In this document: piece after piece, positions 1-9,961 of the stretch | Numbering within the stretch: the first letter of the stretch is position 1 | Layout of the letters: every line of letters starts with the position of its first letter | Origin: Lactarius indigo | Lineage: Eukaryota; Basidiomycota; Agaricomycetes; Russulales; Russulaceae | Assembly (NCBI GenBank): GCA_025766275.1 | Contig: JAFKAC010000182.1 | Span: 1-64,000 of the forward strand | DNA length: 64,000 nt | Direction of reading: 5' to 3' | Made by a program: the position numbers and the translations under genes | The notes under the pieces: model-generated | The model's database searches: none | Seen by the model: the letters and a program-made list of their open reading frames with translations, nothing else | What the model was told of the DNA's origin: nothing

Positions 1-3000
1 TAGGCGCTCACCACGAACTAAAGGATATGAATAGACTCTCAATAGGTCGCACCACCACCGGAGGCTCCCTGGGCATGGCCGCTCTCGAGGGATACGCAGC
101 TGCAATTGAGGTACTTGACGTTCGCGATCCTTCCGCACCTACAACGCCCTGAGCACCGCTAGATGTTTGACTCCCTCAAAAACGGGGTCAATCAGAAACC
201 TTTACGCCCACTCTCTTTGAACGAATCCAGGGATAAGCCCAAAGAAGTGTATTCTTATCACCTGTGGCACTTCGCCGCTGGGCAACCTGACGATGCCAAG
301 CACCCACGTTGGAACAATTCACTAGCCCTTGACAGTCTCACATGGAAGACCGTCCCCGCTGAATTAAAGAAGGTCAGTGCACTGCCATCATCGTACAATA
401 CTTGACAGACCTTATCCTCGCTGACAGCGCGAAATTAACTGTTCGATGCTACTTGTCTCTCCCTCTCCCAAGTTTTCTAAGCTGTTTTCTGACGTGAGCC
501 CCTTCTTATCAACGTCGTGTCATGTCCTCATAGCGTCTAATAGATTTCGGATACACGCCTGGCACCCTGGTTCCCCACCCGTCCCAATCACACAATTCTA
601 CTATCGGGTTTCACTCCATCACCTAAACCAAGAGGTACACCTCCTCCGTGATCCTTAGTCTATAAAAGACTAACGGTCTTGTCTCAGCTGCTGTTCCATC
701 TACAATTCCTGCGAAGCGTCCTGCAGACTCCCCTGCTGAGCAGCGCTCACCCGGACCTAAAATTTCAAAACCTCCATCACAGACCGCATCACCTGCTTTA
801 GCCGCCGCAAAGAAGCCAGTCCCACAGTCTAGTCCATTGATCCCTCCCGCCACTGCCTCAGCGCCACCTTCGTCATCAGCTACCTCTCCAACTGTCCCCC
901 CAGCAACCGCACCCAATTCCTCACCACCAAAGCCACCTACTCGTGAACCATTAGACGGGACTGTCATCGACCTCACACAATCCTCTTCGACAGAAATCGT
1001 TCCCCCGACGATGCAGCCGGGCCGCGTTCCACCTCGGCCAAACCCAGTGCAGCAGGCGCCACCTACACAGCCCCAACCCATTCAGCCCCCAACCCAGACT
1101 CAACCACAGCCCACACCTCAGTCCCAAGTACAGTCGTCAATGCAACATCAGTCCCAACCTTCGTCGTTTTTGAACCTGAAGCCACCACCAGCGACCGCCG
1201 ATTCCGTCGAAATGCTGACAAAGCTCAAGCAAGTGGAAAATCGCATGACCGATCTGCGTAGCAAACAGATTGAAGCGGCACAAGCTGGGCGCACCGATGA
1301 AGCGAACAAGCTTACTGTGATACTCAATCAACATTTCACTGCGTACAAGAAGGGCCGTGAATTCGTGATGAAGATGTTGGAGGCAAAGAAAGCAACGGCG
1401 GCAGCAGCAGCACAAGGACAGGGACCCTCGTCACAACCTACTCACGATTCCGCCCCGACTGCAGCTACAACTCAGCACTCTACGCCTAGAATGTCCGCCA
1501 CTCCACAGCCGACTCCGAACGCAAACTCGCATTCCACACCAAGACTCGCGACACCGCGCATGGCCGCAAACCCGAACCCGATGTCGGCGTCACCTTCTCA
1601 CGCCATCGCCAACTCAGGCGTTGGCGTAGGGTCTGGCTCTGCTGCAAATGCGAACGCGGCGCTTCTTCGGGCGTTCAACCCTGCCGCGGCGCAGATCCCA
1701 ACACAAACTGGCCTAGGCGGCCTGTCTGGCCCTGAAGCCCACGGTCTCGGGGCAATGTCACAACACGGACTTTCCCATAGCAACCCCCTCGGACAGCAAC
1801 AGCAGCCGCAACCGATGCCTTCGAACATCGCGCAAATGCAGAAACTCGTCGAGCAGCGTGCGCTCGCGCAAAACGCACCGGCGCACATTCCCGCTGGAAA
1901 CGGCGTCGGGACCAACGGGGGAGGAGCCTCGATGGCACCCGCCATTGCGGGTGGGTTCGGCGAGGCCAGGGATGTTCAGTGGGTGGGGACGTTCGTCTGG
2001 CAGGGCACGGATCCGACCCGCAACGAGAAGAAAGAGGTGCGGGCCCAGATTGTAGCAACCGCACCTTCGGGAAATCCGTACGTCATCTCTCATTCGTGGA
2101 GCCTTTTCGATAGAGGACTTACATTTTGGAACCACAGACATGCGTCAACATGGCCAAAAATTCTATCCCTTTCGCCTGCTGGGCCCGCGGTCCCGATGAA
2201 CGAATTCCAGGAGTGGATAAAGAAAACGCGCCCCGTGCTCATGCGTGTTCAGGCAGCACCTGGGACGGACGACCACAACTTTGGGCAGCTGGTCAAGTTG
2301 CTTAGGGAGAGGAGCTACGTAGGTCGTCCGTCGACGTTGCTCATTCGGCCACACCTCTCACGGTTTTGTTTGATAGTATGCACTGGCGGGATGGGAAATC
2401 CAAGGCAAAGGCCGGACCTCGATGAACCTTCTCATCGCGCCATTTTCACAGGGCCTGATCTGTGCTGCGTTTCCGGTCTCTGGCATGCCAGAGTTGCCGA
2501 AGCCCCGAGCACCGCAGCTGGACCCCACGGTGCGGCAGACGATCTTCAACCTGCTGCCTCCACAACTTCGGGGTTTGCCCGAGCCGCAGCTTAGTCAAGT
2601 AATCATGCAGTTATATATTCGCCGGTACCAGGCGTCTCAAGGCGCAGCAGCATTGTCACAGCAGCAGGCGCAGCAGCAGCAGCAGCAGCAGGTGCAACAG
2701 CAGCAACAGCAGACGCAACAGCAGCCAGACCGCTTCTCTCAAAACCCCGGAGTCAATATGGCCCCCAACGGCTCTATGTTCGGGAATCTGGGACTCAAGC
2801 AGGGAGAACTCAATCCATTCGTACCCGGGAGTCAGGCGAACGCAATCGCGAGTGGACTGTTGATGCAGCCGGCGACGTCGCTGGAACAGTTACAACAGCG
2901 GCAGCAGCAACAAGCGCAACAGCAGCAGCAGCAGCAACATCAGCAACAACAACATCAGCAACAGCAGCAACAGCAGCAGCAACAACAACAACAAGCGCAG

Positions 3001-3378
3001 CAAAATCAGCAGCGCGCTCTACTAGAGATGCAGCGTGCTCTGAGTGGCGGTCTCGGCGCAGGTGTCGGCGCAGGCCTGGGCGGCGGGCTGATGAACACGG
3101 GCGCAAGTGGCGGTGCTGGCGGGCTCGGCCTTTCCGGCGGTTTGGGCCCACACGGGTTCGGCAACGGCGGGAACGGGATGAACACCGGTGCGGGCATCGG
3201 TCTGGGACTCACCAGCGCCGGCTTTGGTGCATTAGGCGGAGCCACAACCATGGATGGCGCTGGAGCGGGAGGAGGCGCTGGAGATGGTAACGGAGGCCTT
3301 ATAGGTGCGGGCGCGGTGACGATGGACATGTTGCAGTCGTTCTTACATCGTAATGGGGAGGGCGGCCAGGGCCAATGA
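1..3378 (+). CDS. MED25: Mediator complex subunit 25 (5' end outside window)
   Basis: Subunit of the RNA polymerase II Mediator that contacts transcription activators. Exons at 3-110 and 163-372 join in phase (52-bp intron) and give the second half of a von Willebrand A domain, with GMAALEGYAAAIE, then HPRWNNSLALDSLTW and AELKK; exon 428 onward continues REINCSMLLVSPSPKF. After a Pro-rich linker (SIM-like TVIDLT near 960) comes an ACID/PTOV-type domain starting at VQWVGTFVWQG (about 1975) and crossing a clean 58-bp intron (2319-2376) to NLLIAPFSQGLICAAF. The C-terminus is Gln-rich, then Gly-rich. Splicing between about 494 and 690 could not be resolved: the 428-634 exon and the exon starting near 688 are out of phase with a simple GT-AG intron. 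vWA plus ACID order fits fungal MED25; the gene starts upstream of base 1. Confidence 0.82.
2650..3010 (+). repeat. CAG/CAA trinucleotide tracts encoding polyglutamine
   Basis: Two runs of CAG/CAA codons (about 2655-2725 and 2893-3012) lie inside the MED25 C-terminal exon and encode Gln stretches separated by a short non-repetitive segment. CAA interruptions and occasional His codons (CAT) break the pure repeat. Such tracts are common in Mediator subunits and are prone to length change. Confidence 0.85.
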
Positions 3379-3397
3379 CGAATCCCTTCGACCGAGT

Positions 3398-4010
3398 TGA
3401 TGCACTCGTTTTCTATTATATCGTTCGCGTTCCGGACCACGTAACTTTATTAGCTTTGCACTTCTCACACTCTCTGTCCGTCTGCTGTGTAATATATGTC
3501 TTGTTTTTTGCGAAAAACACGGCGGTGATGTATGTAAAAAGTACACAAGTGAACGGCATGACATTGCTGTGCGCGGCTGTGCTAAAAATATAGTCTAAGG
3601 TCGGATGGTTTATCTTCCTTCTCCCGATCCGTGTGTAATCGATGTTCCTCAGTGCGAAGGCAAGGAAAAGTTGCCCTCGGTACTCTGTATCTTCGGCGAT
3701 ATTGGCCTGGAACTCGTAGACAGCAATGAGAGGTCCCTGCTTTCGCTGGAGGTGGGACGAGAAGAGTAATTTTAGATCCACGCAGAGAGCCCATGTTGTA
3801 GATAGTAAGCCCTCATCTCGCTCCATTGGTCAAGGAATCCAACGTAAGTTAATATATCCGAGTCGTGTCGGCGCTTTGGGACGCTTGGAAGAACAGAATG
3901 ACAGGAAGACGCGATCGAGAACTTCGCGGGCCAGCGAACCAGCGTTTTGTTGGGGACGTAAGCCCCTCGTCTCACGGCACAATAGTCGGGCTGGCTTGTA
4001 TCGTGAGAGG
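3398..4010. repeat. Segmental duplicate, partner of 11740-12300
   Basis: The stretch after the MED25 stop matches the stretch after the second F-box gene (11740-12300). Shared blocks include ttcgcgttcc, tgtgtaatatatgtcttgtt, gatgtatgtaaaa and aagtgaacggcatg, then the 3' exons of the PITH gene. The copy here carries many substitutions and indels; the copy at 11.7 kb belongs to the intact gene. The similarity starts in 3' flanking DNA, so a DNA-level duplication is more likely than retrocopying. Confidence 0.8.
3649..4010 (-). pseudogene. PITH-domain gene fragment, 3' part
   Basis: Reverse-strand reading gives diverged versions of the last exons of the PITH gene at 11965-12898. One block contains PAKF and YVGFLDQWSE (intact gene: PAKFSNVSS and YVGFLGQWSE); another contains AVYEFQANIAEDTE (intact: TVYESQANIADHEK). 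The ending TEGNFSLPSH plus stop survives only in another frame, so the exon has indels, and the LFFPASQG block is also frame-broken. The fragment is cut at 4010 by the hAT insertion; the 5' remnant resumes at 8066. It cannot encode a PITH protein. Confidence 0.8.
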
Positions 4011-4027
4011 TAGTGTTGCCGCGAGTT
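4003..4027 (+). repeat. hAT left end: 8-bp TSD plus 17-bp TIR
   Basis: Bases 4003-4010 read gtgagagg, the target-site duplicate. Bases 4011-4027 read tagtgttgccgcgagtt, the left terminal inverted repeat. Subterminal short repeats follow, including acaccggtg and actcggaccga. The 17 bp are the exact reverse complement of 8049-8065. Confidence 0.95.
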
Positions 4028-7000
4028 AGAGTCCACACCGGTGTCAACTCTAACTCGGACCGAACTTTTGAAACTCGGACCGACTTGAACACTCGAGTTC
4101 ACACCGGTGCAACTCGAGAGTTGTCTTCAAAAAAGCCCTGCAGATTTTTCCTTTGTCGTGTACTCAATATATCTCTATCTCTCTACCAAATAATAGTTGT
4201 GTGTGGTCTCTGTACCGTGGCCATAATACTAGTGAACAAATATACTGTGATCAACGAAGACTCAGAGCCATACAAGTGAAAAACTATAGTGCGCGCTCTC
4301 TCTCTCGGCCTTCAATGAGCAGCTTTTGCTCATGCCTCAATCCGCAAAGCTGTCAATGCCGTGCTTTGCAACCTGTACCCCAGCAGGGCAACCATCCCTC
4401 AGGGTACTATCCACGGTCATCTGCTATGTTCCAGACACCATCCCGGGCTCGCACAGCAATGCTTTCAGGTCATTCACCCTTCACTCCTCGCTCAAGAGGT
4501 CCACCCACACAGCACCACTGTGACTACGCTGGTACATACAACTCTTACAATTATAACTCCCTTGCTAATACTTTTCACGATAATCATCATTCCCGAATTG
4601 CTAATATGTATACTACACATCCATCATCACCCCATTGTAATATACTACCAAATCTAACACCTATCCGCACCCGAGAGCCTCAGCAACCTCAGCAACATAT
4701 CCCTAGCCAACTACCCCTCCCCCCAGTTGTTCCTGATGTGCGTCTACCCTCTGTTCCGACTAGGACTGCCAAGCGGAAAGCTGGTACCACTGGACCTGGG
4801 CCAAAGCCACGTGTAAAGCGCCCTCGTGTTCCAGCATCACTTGATACTGGGCCTGTAGCTGCTGGATGTGGGGTTGGTCCACCTGCCTCTAATGATGACC
4901 AGGCACCTGCAACAGCCTCATCGCCAATCCTCCCTGCAGCAGGTCCCTCTGTCCCGGTCCCTTCCTTGTCAACCGCTCTCCCCACCACATCCTACTTGTC
5001 TCTTTCCCAAAACAGAAGGCTCATGACAAAGCAGAACTCCGCAACAGACTGCTGGTACTTTGTATGTGCTGTTGAATCTGATGTGCGACCTCCAGGCCTA
5101 CCATCTGTGACCAATCCACCCCTCATGGAGAAGCCCCGTACATCTCATGTGAGCTGCAAACTATGCCAGTAAGTCATTTATGATTCTCGGGGTGTGTGAT
5201 ACTGATGATATTTTCCAGTGAATGGAAATGTTGGAAGAACGGGGACGGTGTTGTCATGACCATTCAGAAACACCTCAAGGGAGTCCATTCCGAGGAGTAT
5301 GAGCGTGTATGCAAATTACTCAACCTCAAGCACGCAGACAAACCCGTTGACCCAATGACAAACACATCTGCTGAGCCATTCAATCTCAAGGAGTGGCTGG
5401 GGCGTCTCGTAAAATGGATCGTAGCTGATGATCAGGTATTTTTTAACTTGTTTCTGTATTGACCGTGCAATTTCTAATAGCCAATTTAGTCTATCAACAT
5501 TGTTGAATGTCCCAAATTTCGTGACTTTATTGTCTATGGCCACTGCAACATCAGCAAGAAAGATCTTCCTCACTGTACAAAACTTACTGAGCTCATCTTT
5601 GCAGCTTACGAGCAAGAGCGCCAACACTTGAAAGTGTGTTATCAGGTTGGTTTCTATTCGCTACTTGTGTTTCTGGTATTAATATGGACCATAGAAGTCT
5701 CTGGGTTGTGTATCTTTCTCATCAGACCTCTGGAGTGACCCGAACCTGGTTTCGTTCATGGCCCTCACCTCCCACTTTCTCTCACATGATAGCTCTGGCC
5801 GCCTCCGCTTAGACAATCGACTCCTTGCATTCCGAGTTGTCGATGGCAAACATGACAGAAATAACATTGCCAAAATCATATTTGACATACTCAAAGAGGC
5901 CCATTTACTTGGAAAGGTGAGGCTACGCGTTCATCAGTTCCTGGTCATGCTTTACACCATCTCATCTTACTTGGCAGCTTGGCCAGTTCACCTTGGACAA
6001 CATGTCAAATTGTGACACTTTAATGGAATGGCTTGAGCTGTATCTACAAAAAGAAGGAATTCCGTTCAACAGAATAGGTAATCGCATCCGGTATGTGTTA
6101 TCAAGGCTTCACTCTGGCATTGCGACCCACTGACTGCTTCTATTTAGATGCTTTCCTCACATTGTCAACATCGCTGTCCAGACTATGCTGAAGGAGATGA
6201 AGGAAAATTCTTTTTACCCCGTGTTAGAATGTGGTGCTGATATTCCAGCTGACGAGCTTGCTGGCTATGCTGAAGCGCTCGACTCTGATCCTGTGGGCCA
6301 AACACAAGGGATTGTAGGTGTCTGCCGTGCATCTGGAAGTCGTCGTAAGGAGCTCAAGTGTGCCATTGAGGATGGCAACAAGTTGAATACATGGGGTGAG
6401 ATAATAAGGGTAGTCCAGCTACTTCGTGATTGTGAGACGCGATGGTCATCCACATACAATATGATTGACCGCACAATGGAGCTTTATCCGGTAAGCTTTT
6501 CTTTTATTATTCAAGACTTTCCGAGTCGCTGACTTGTGTCTATGTAGCCAATACAAAACTTCCTACAACGACCCTCCATGGCTGACCATACACACCGCCT
6601 CTTCACGAGCAAACAATATGAAGTCTTAGGACATATCCATCAAATACTCCAGATCCCTCATTGGGCCCAAGAGCTACTCGCTGCTGAGAAAACACCCGGG
6701 CCTACTCTTGCTATGGCCCTGCCCGTTTACGAAAAGCTTGTTGAACTATGGAAATCCCTCACACTTGCCATCCCCGAAATGTCACATTATATTGGCCTTG
6801 GCGTTGCAAAAATTATGGAATATGTTTCAAAGGGCCGTCGCAACAAAATTTATGCTCTAGCAATGAGTACGTTTACTGGGTGGGCTATGATGCTGATACG
6901 TCACTGACACATTGTATATCTAGTTCTCAACCCCTGAACAAAGTTCCAGTGGATGGAGCAGCAGTGGGATCTGAAAGAGTGCGTTGCGGCAGAAATCTGG

Positions 7001-8065
7001 CTCGAAGAAGCAGTACGTATTTTGAATAGCTCGTTGGCAACATATCACTAATATTGAGATCACCGGTAGATGCTGCTCTACTCCCAGTCCACACATCTGG
7101 AAGAGAGGGCAATGCAACAAAGACATCAAGGTCCTCGTCTACCTCGGCCGAACATGGTGACATCAGCTAGCCATGCACAGGCCAGAGGATTTGCGGGCCT
7201 TTCGAGCTTGTCCACTGTCCGTCGCACAGCTTCCCTCCCCTCCACCTCAAATCCGTCAAGTCGCTCATCATCTCCCTACACAAGCACTCCATTTTCTACA
7301 ACATCCACCCCTCCATCAATTCCCACTCTCACCACTGAACAAACAGCCGATCAAGAAGTTGAGGACGCTGCCCGAGACCTCACTGCTGTAAAGAGTGAGA
7401 TCTATCGTTGGAAACAGGCACCTCTGCGCACAATGGAGGAGAAATTTGATCTAGTTTGCTTTTGGGAGGTAAGTTCTTGTCCCGATCACACATTGATGAC
7501 TGACGAATTGTGTCAATAGGCAATTGGGGCCGATTTTCCGCTCATGTTTAAAGTTGCTGTTGATGTTTTGCCTGTTCAGGCATCGTCCGTCTCCTGTGAA
7601 CGCATTTTCTCATCAAGCAAGGAGACTTGTGCTCTACGTCGGAACCTCCTCTCACCAGCACTGCTTGAAGTTCTTCAAGTCTTGAAGCATGTATACAGGC
7701 AAGGTCGCCTTGACTTTATGTCCGGTCTGGTTGCAGCTGAAGAGGACTACTCCATTGAGTACGCAACAGAGGCAGCAATTAATGAGCTTGTTTCTCTCGG
7801 GAAAACAGACGAACTTCTGGATTTGTTGCGCAGCATGGATGAGCCCAATGGTAGTACCTAAGTTACAGCACATATATACTTGAGTACGAGGTGTTCTGTC
7901 TTAGAACGCTGGGTGAAAGGGGCGTGTGAACCTTCAGAATTGAAGGCTTCCCATTGGTTCCCGTCTGGACCTGAACTTCCGAGTTGCACCGGTGTGAACT
8001 CCCAAGTTAGAGTTGCTGTCGAGTTTCCGACTCGACTTGGACCGCATCAACTCGCGGCAACACTA
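4011..8065 (+). mobile_element. hAT-superfamily DNA transposon, complete, 4055 bp
   Basis: The element has perfect 17-bp terminal inverted repeats and is flanked on both sides by the identical 8-bp duplication gtgagagg (4003-4010 and 8066-8073). An 8-bp TSD and a TAGTGTTGC-type terminus are hallmarks of hAT elements. Both ends carry subterminal copies of the palindromic acaccggtg motif, likely transposase binding sites (inference). The interior is almost entirely one multi-exon transposase gene on the + strand. Perfect TIRs and TSD suggest a fairly recent insertion, here into a PITH pseudogene. One in-frame stop in the transposase may make it non-autonomous. Confidence 0.95.
4315..7861 (+). 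CDS. hAT transposase, ten exons, one in-frame TGA
   Basis: Exons joined in phase: 4315-5168, 5219-5435, 5490-5645, 5695-5916, 5978-6090, 6148-6490, 6548-6866, 6924-7012, 7070-7468, 7520-7861. Order of parts: a long Pro/Ser-rich N-terminus with basic patch KRKAGTTG; a BED-like finger (CKLC, then QKHLKGVH); SFSSDLWSDPNLVSF with the first Asp region; FTLDNMSNCDTLMEW with the second; the hAT signature DCETRWSSTYNMIDR; and a C-terminal dimerisation domain with VSCERIFSSSKETC and LRRNLLSPALLEVLQVLKH. Exon 8 opens ILNP then TGA (6935-6937), followed without frame change by TKFQWMEQQW, where hAT proteins normally run through. No alternative splice removes the stop. It is either a nonsense mutation or a base error. 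Confidence 0.88.
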
Positions 8066-8073
8066 GTGAGAGG
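8049..8073 (-). repeat. hAT right end: 17-bp TIR plus 8-bp TSD
   Basis: Bases 8049-8065 are the reverse complement of the left TIR. They are followed by gtgagagg (8066-8073), identical to the left flank. The inner flank has another acaccggtg-type palindrome near 7985. Confidence 0.95.
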
Positions 8074-8290
8074 GCCAGTGGCCATCATGGTGCGACGTGG
8101 CTGATTGGTTGGACATCGACTCGGCATCATCTTGCACGCACGTCTCATCTCATTGCGAGTCCGGGATCCTATTCTTCGCTCCACATGATATACGCAACGT
8201 GGTGCACATGCCTCACCAGCCTCACCAACAACATGCACCGGCACAGCCACGTGTCCCGCACAATGACTAGTGTGGCGAGTGACAGCTATT
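8066..8290 (-). pseudogene. PITH-domain gene fragment, 5' part with lost start codon
   Basis: The segment from about 8084 (atcatggtgcgacgtggctg) matches the start region of the intact PITH gene (atcatggtgcgacatggctg, from 12886). The start codon, CAT on the + strand in the intact copy, is CGT here, so ATG became ACG. Excising the hAT element joins this piece to 4010 but skips about 530 bp of the gene (roughly 12296-12826). The copy had therefore already suffered an internal deletion before the transposon landed. Matching fades upstream, by about 8130. Confidence 0.75.
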
Positions 8291-8479
8291 TATAACAAGT
8301 TCGTAGTGTTCTCCTGTTGGCAATAGTTGCCCCGTTAACCTTCCTCATATGCACGCCCCAGAGTAAGTGATCTGGTGCCTTCGATGCCCCACTGCAGGAG
8401 TTGACACTGTATCGCGGGTCTCCTATTGTAGGCGTGCTCGACTTATATCTCCCCCCCGATCCGTTACCCTACCAGGCAA

Positions 8480-9928
8480 ATGCCCCGGAAGAGGTACAAT
8501 TTTTGCCAAGTGCCTGCGCCACTCACTAACTATTATCTTCAACAAGTGACGATCGAGAAACTCTCCGACGATGTGCTTCTGAATATATTTCGTTATTACC
8601 TGGATGTCTCTCCACAATTTTGGCTTAGGTTTGTGCATATATGTAGCAAGTGGAGACGCATCGTATCTGCGTCTCAACGGGATCTACGCCTTCGACTGTT
8701 CTGCACCCACGGAACGCCTGTACTCAGGCTGAATGCCCTAGATTGCTGGCCCGCTCTACCTATCGTCCTGCAGTATGGGGGATCCCTGGCGCTCGATCCG
8801 CCGGCTCCCGAGGACGAGGACAATATCATGGCCGCACTCAAGCAATCTGATCGTGTTAATTCTATAAGCCTCACCGTCACAAGTTCGCTCCTAGAAAAGT
8901 TATCCGCAATCGAGAGGCCATTTCCGCAATTGGAAAACCTCGTTCTTCTGTCTCGAGATAGCGTGCAACAGACCCTATTCTGCCCTTTTCACCAGGGCCC
9001 AGGCCTTCGTTGTCTCCACTCGACTGGGGTCGCCTTCCCTGCACTCCTTCACCTTCTTAATTCTTCCAGGAATCTTGTAGAACTTCAACTTCATAATATT
9101 ATCAATCCTTTACGTTTCTCACCGCAAACGCTCCTGGGTACCTTGTCCGGCATGCCTCAGCTTCGATCACTTTTGCTCCATTTATTCACTCCCGTCAATT
9201 ACACTACCCTTGATCTTGCACCACCCCCACCGCCAGAGGAACGAATTGTTTTCCCTGTTCTTACCTGCCTTAATTTTCAAGGAATCGCCGGGTACTTGGA
9301 AGGCCTTGTAGCCAGGATCGATGCTCCTCGTCTAGGGGATATCGAAGTCACATTAACCCATAAATTCCCCTTCAATCCCTCAAAACTCAGCGAGTTCATC
9401 GATCGGATAGAAATCCAGAGGTCACATCCTCGAGCAGAAATTCTATCCTATGCGCGCGCAATCTCCATATCCTTTACCCGACCAGAGGCCCCTACGCGCC
9501 TTAAGCTGCAAGTATCCTGCGGGCCATTTGCCCCGAAGTTTTCATACATGGCTCGGATCTGCAATGGCTTATTTACTTTCCTTCTTGGTGTGGAACATCT
9601 ACGCCTTAGCGAAACACGACCACCACGTAGGCGGGACAACATCGACCGGGATAAATGGGCCAACCTTATCTACCATTTCGGAGGTGCAAAATCGGTACAC
9701 GTAGCTGGCGACCACCCGACGAACATTGTGCGCGCTTTGCAACTACCCGGGCTTCTACCTGGCCTACATAGGCTTTACATAGCGCAGCCTGGGCCACAGC
9801 AGGCGCATTTGAGGGGGGCTATAGTATCGCTTATGACCTCACGCCGTCTCTCTGGCCATTCTGTGGCGGTGGAATATGAACTATGCCACATCAACAAACT
9901 GCGTGGAACAGGTACAATGTATGCCTAG
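8480..9928 (+). CDS. F-box/LRR-like protein, copy A
   Basis: Single long exon of 482 codons. An F-box lies near residues 23-60 (EKLSDDVLLNIFRYYLD, then WLRFVHICSKWRRIV), the Skp1-binding module of SCF ubiquitin ligases. The rest resembles the variable Leu-rich substrate-binding part of expanded agaricomycete F-box families, with PPAPEDEDNIMAALKQSD and ARIDAPRLGDI shared with copy B. Alternatively, bases 8494-8549 could be an intron homologous to the one between A and B, leaving only the first residues in exon 1. At the 3' end a GT at 9912 can splice in phase into copy B; without splicing the protein ends RGTGTMYA. Substrate unknown. Confidence 0.75.
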   Translation: MPRKRYNFCQVPAPLTNYYLQQVTIEKLSDDVLLNIFRYYLDVSPQFWLRFVHICSKWRRIVSASQRDLRLRLFCTHGTPVLRLNALDCWPALPIVLQYGGSLALDPPAPEDEDNIMAALKQSDRVNSISLTVTSSLLEKLSAIERPFPQLENLVLLSRDSVQQTLFCPFHQGPGLRCLHSTGVAFPALLHLLNSSRNLVELQLHNIINPLRFSPQTLLGTLSGMPQLRSLLLHLFTPVNYTTLDLAPPPPPEERIVFPVLTCLNFQGIAGYLEGLVARIDAPRLGDIEVTLTHKFPFNPSKLSEFIDRIEIQRSHPRAEILSYARAISISFTRPEAPTRLKLQVSCGPFAPKFSYMARICNGLFTFLLGVEHLRLSETRPPRRRDNIDRDKWANLIYHFGGAKSVHVAGDHPTNIVRALQLPGLLPGLHRLYIAQPGPQQAHLRGAIVSLMTSRRLSGHSVAVEYELCHINKLRGTGTMYA

Positions 9929-9961
9929 CGCCCACACCATACGCTAATTTATTTTGAGTAG

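Noticed and set aside
163..405. Separate small gene of 80 codons
   Set aside because: It joins in phase to an upstream piece (3-110) and a downstream piece (428 on) and reads as the vWA domain of MED25; the ATG at 163 is an internal Met.
1598..2141. Overlapping reverse-strand frames inside MED25
   Set aside because: Low-complexity antisense of the Ala/Pro/Gln-rich coding exon; no family resemblance.
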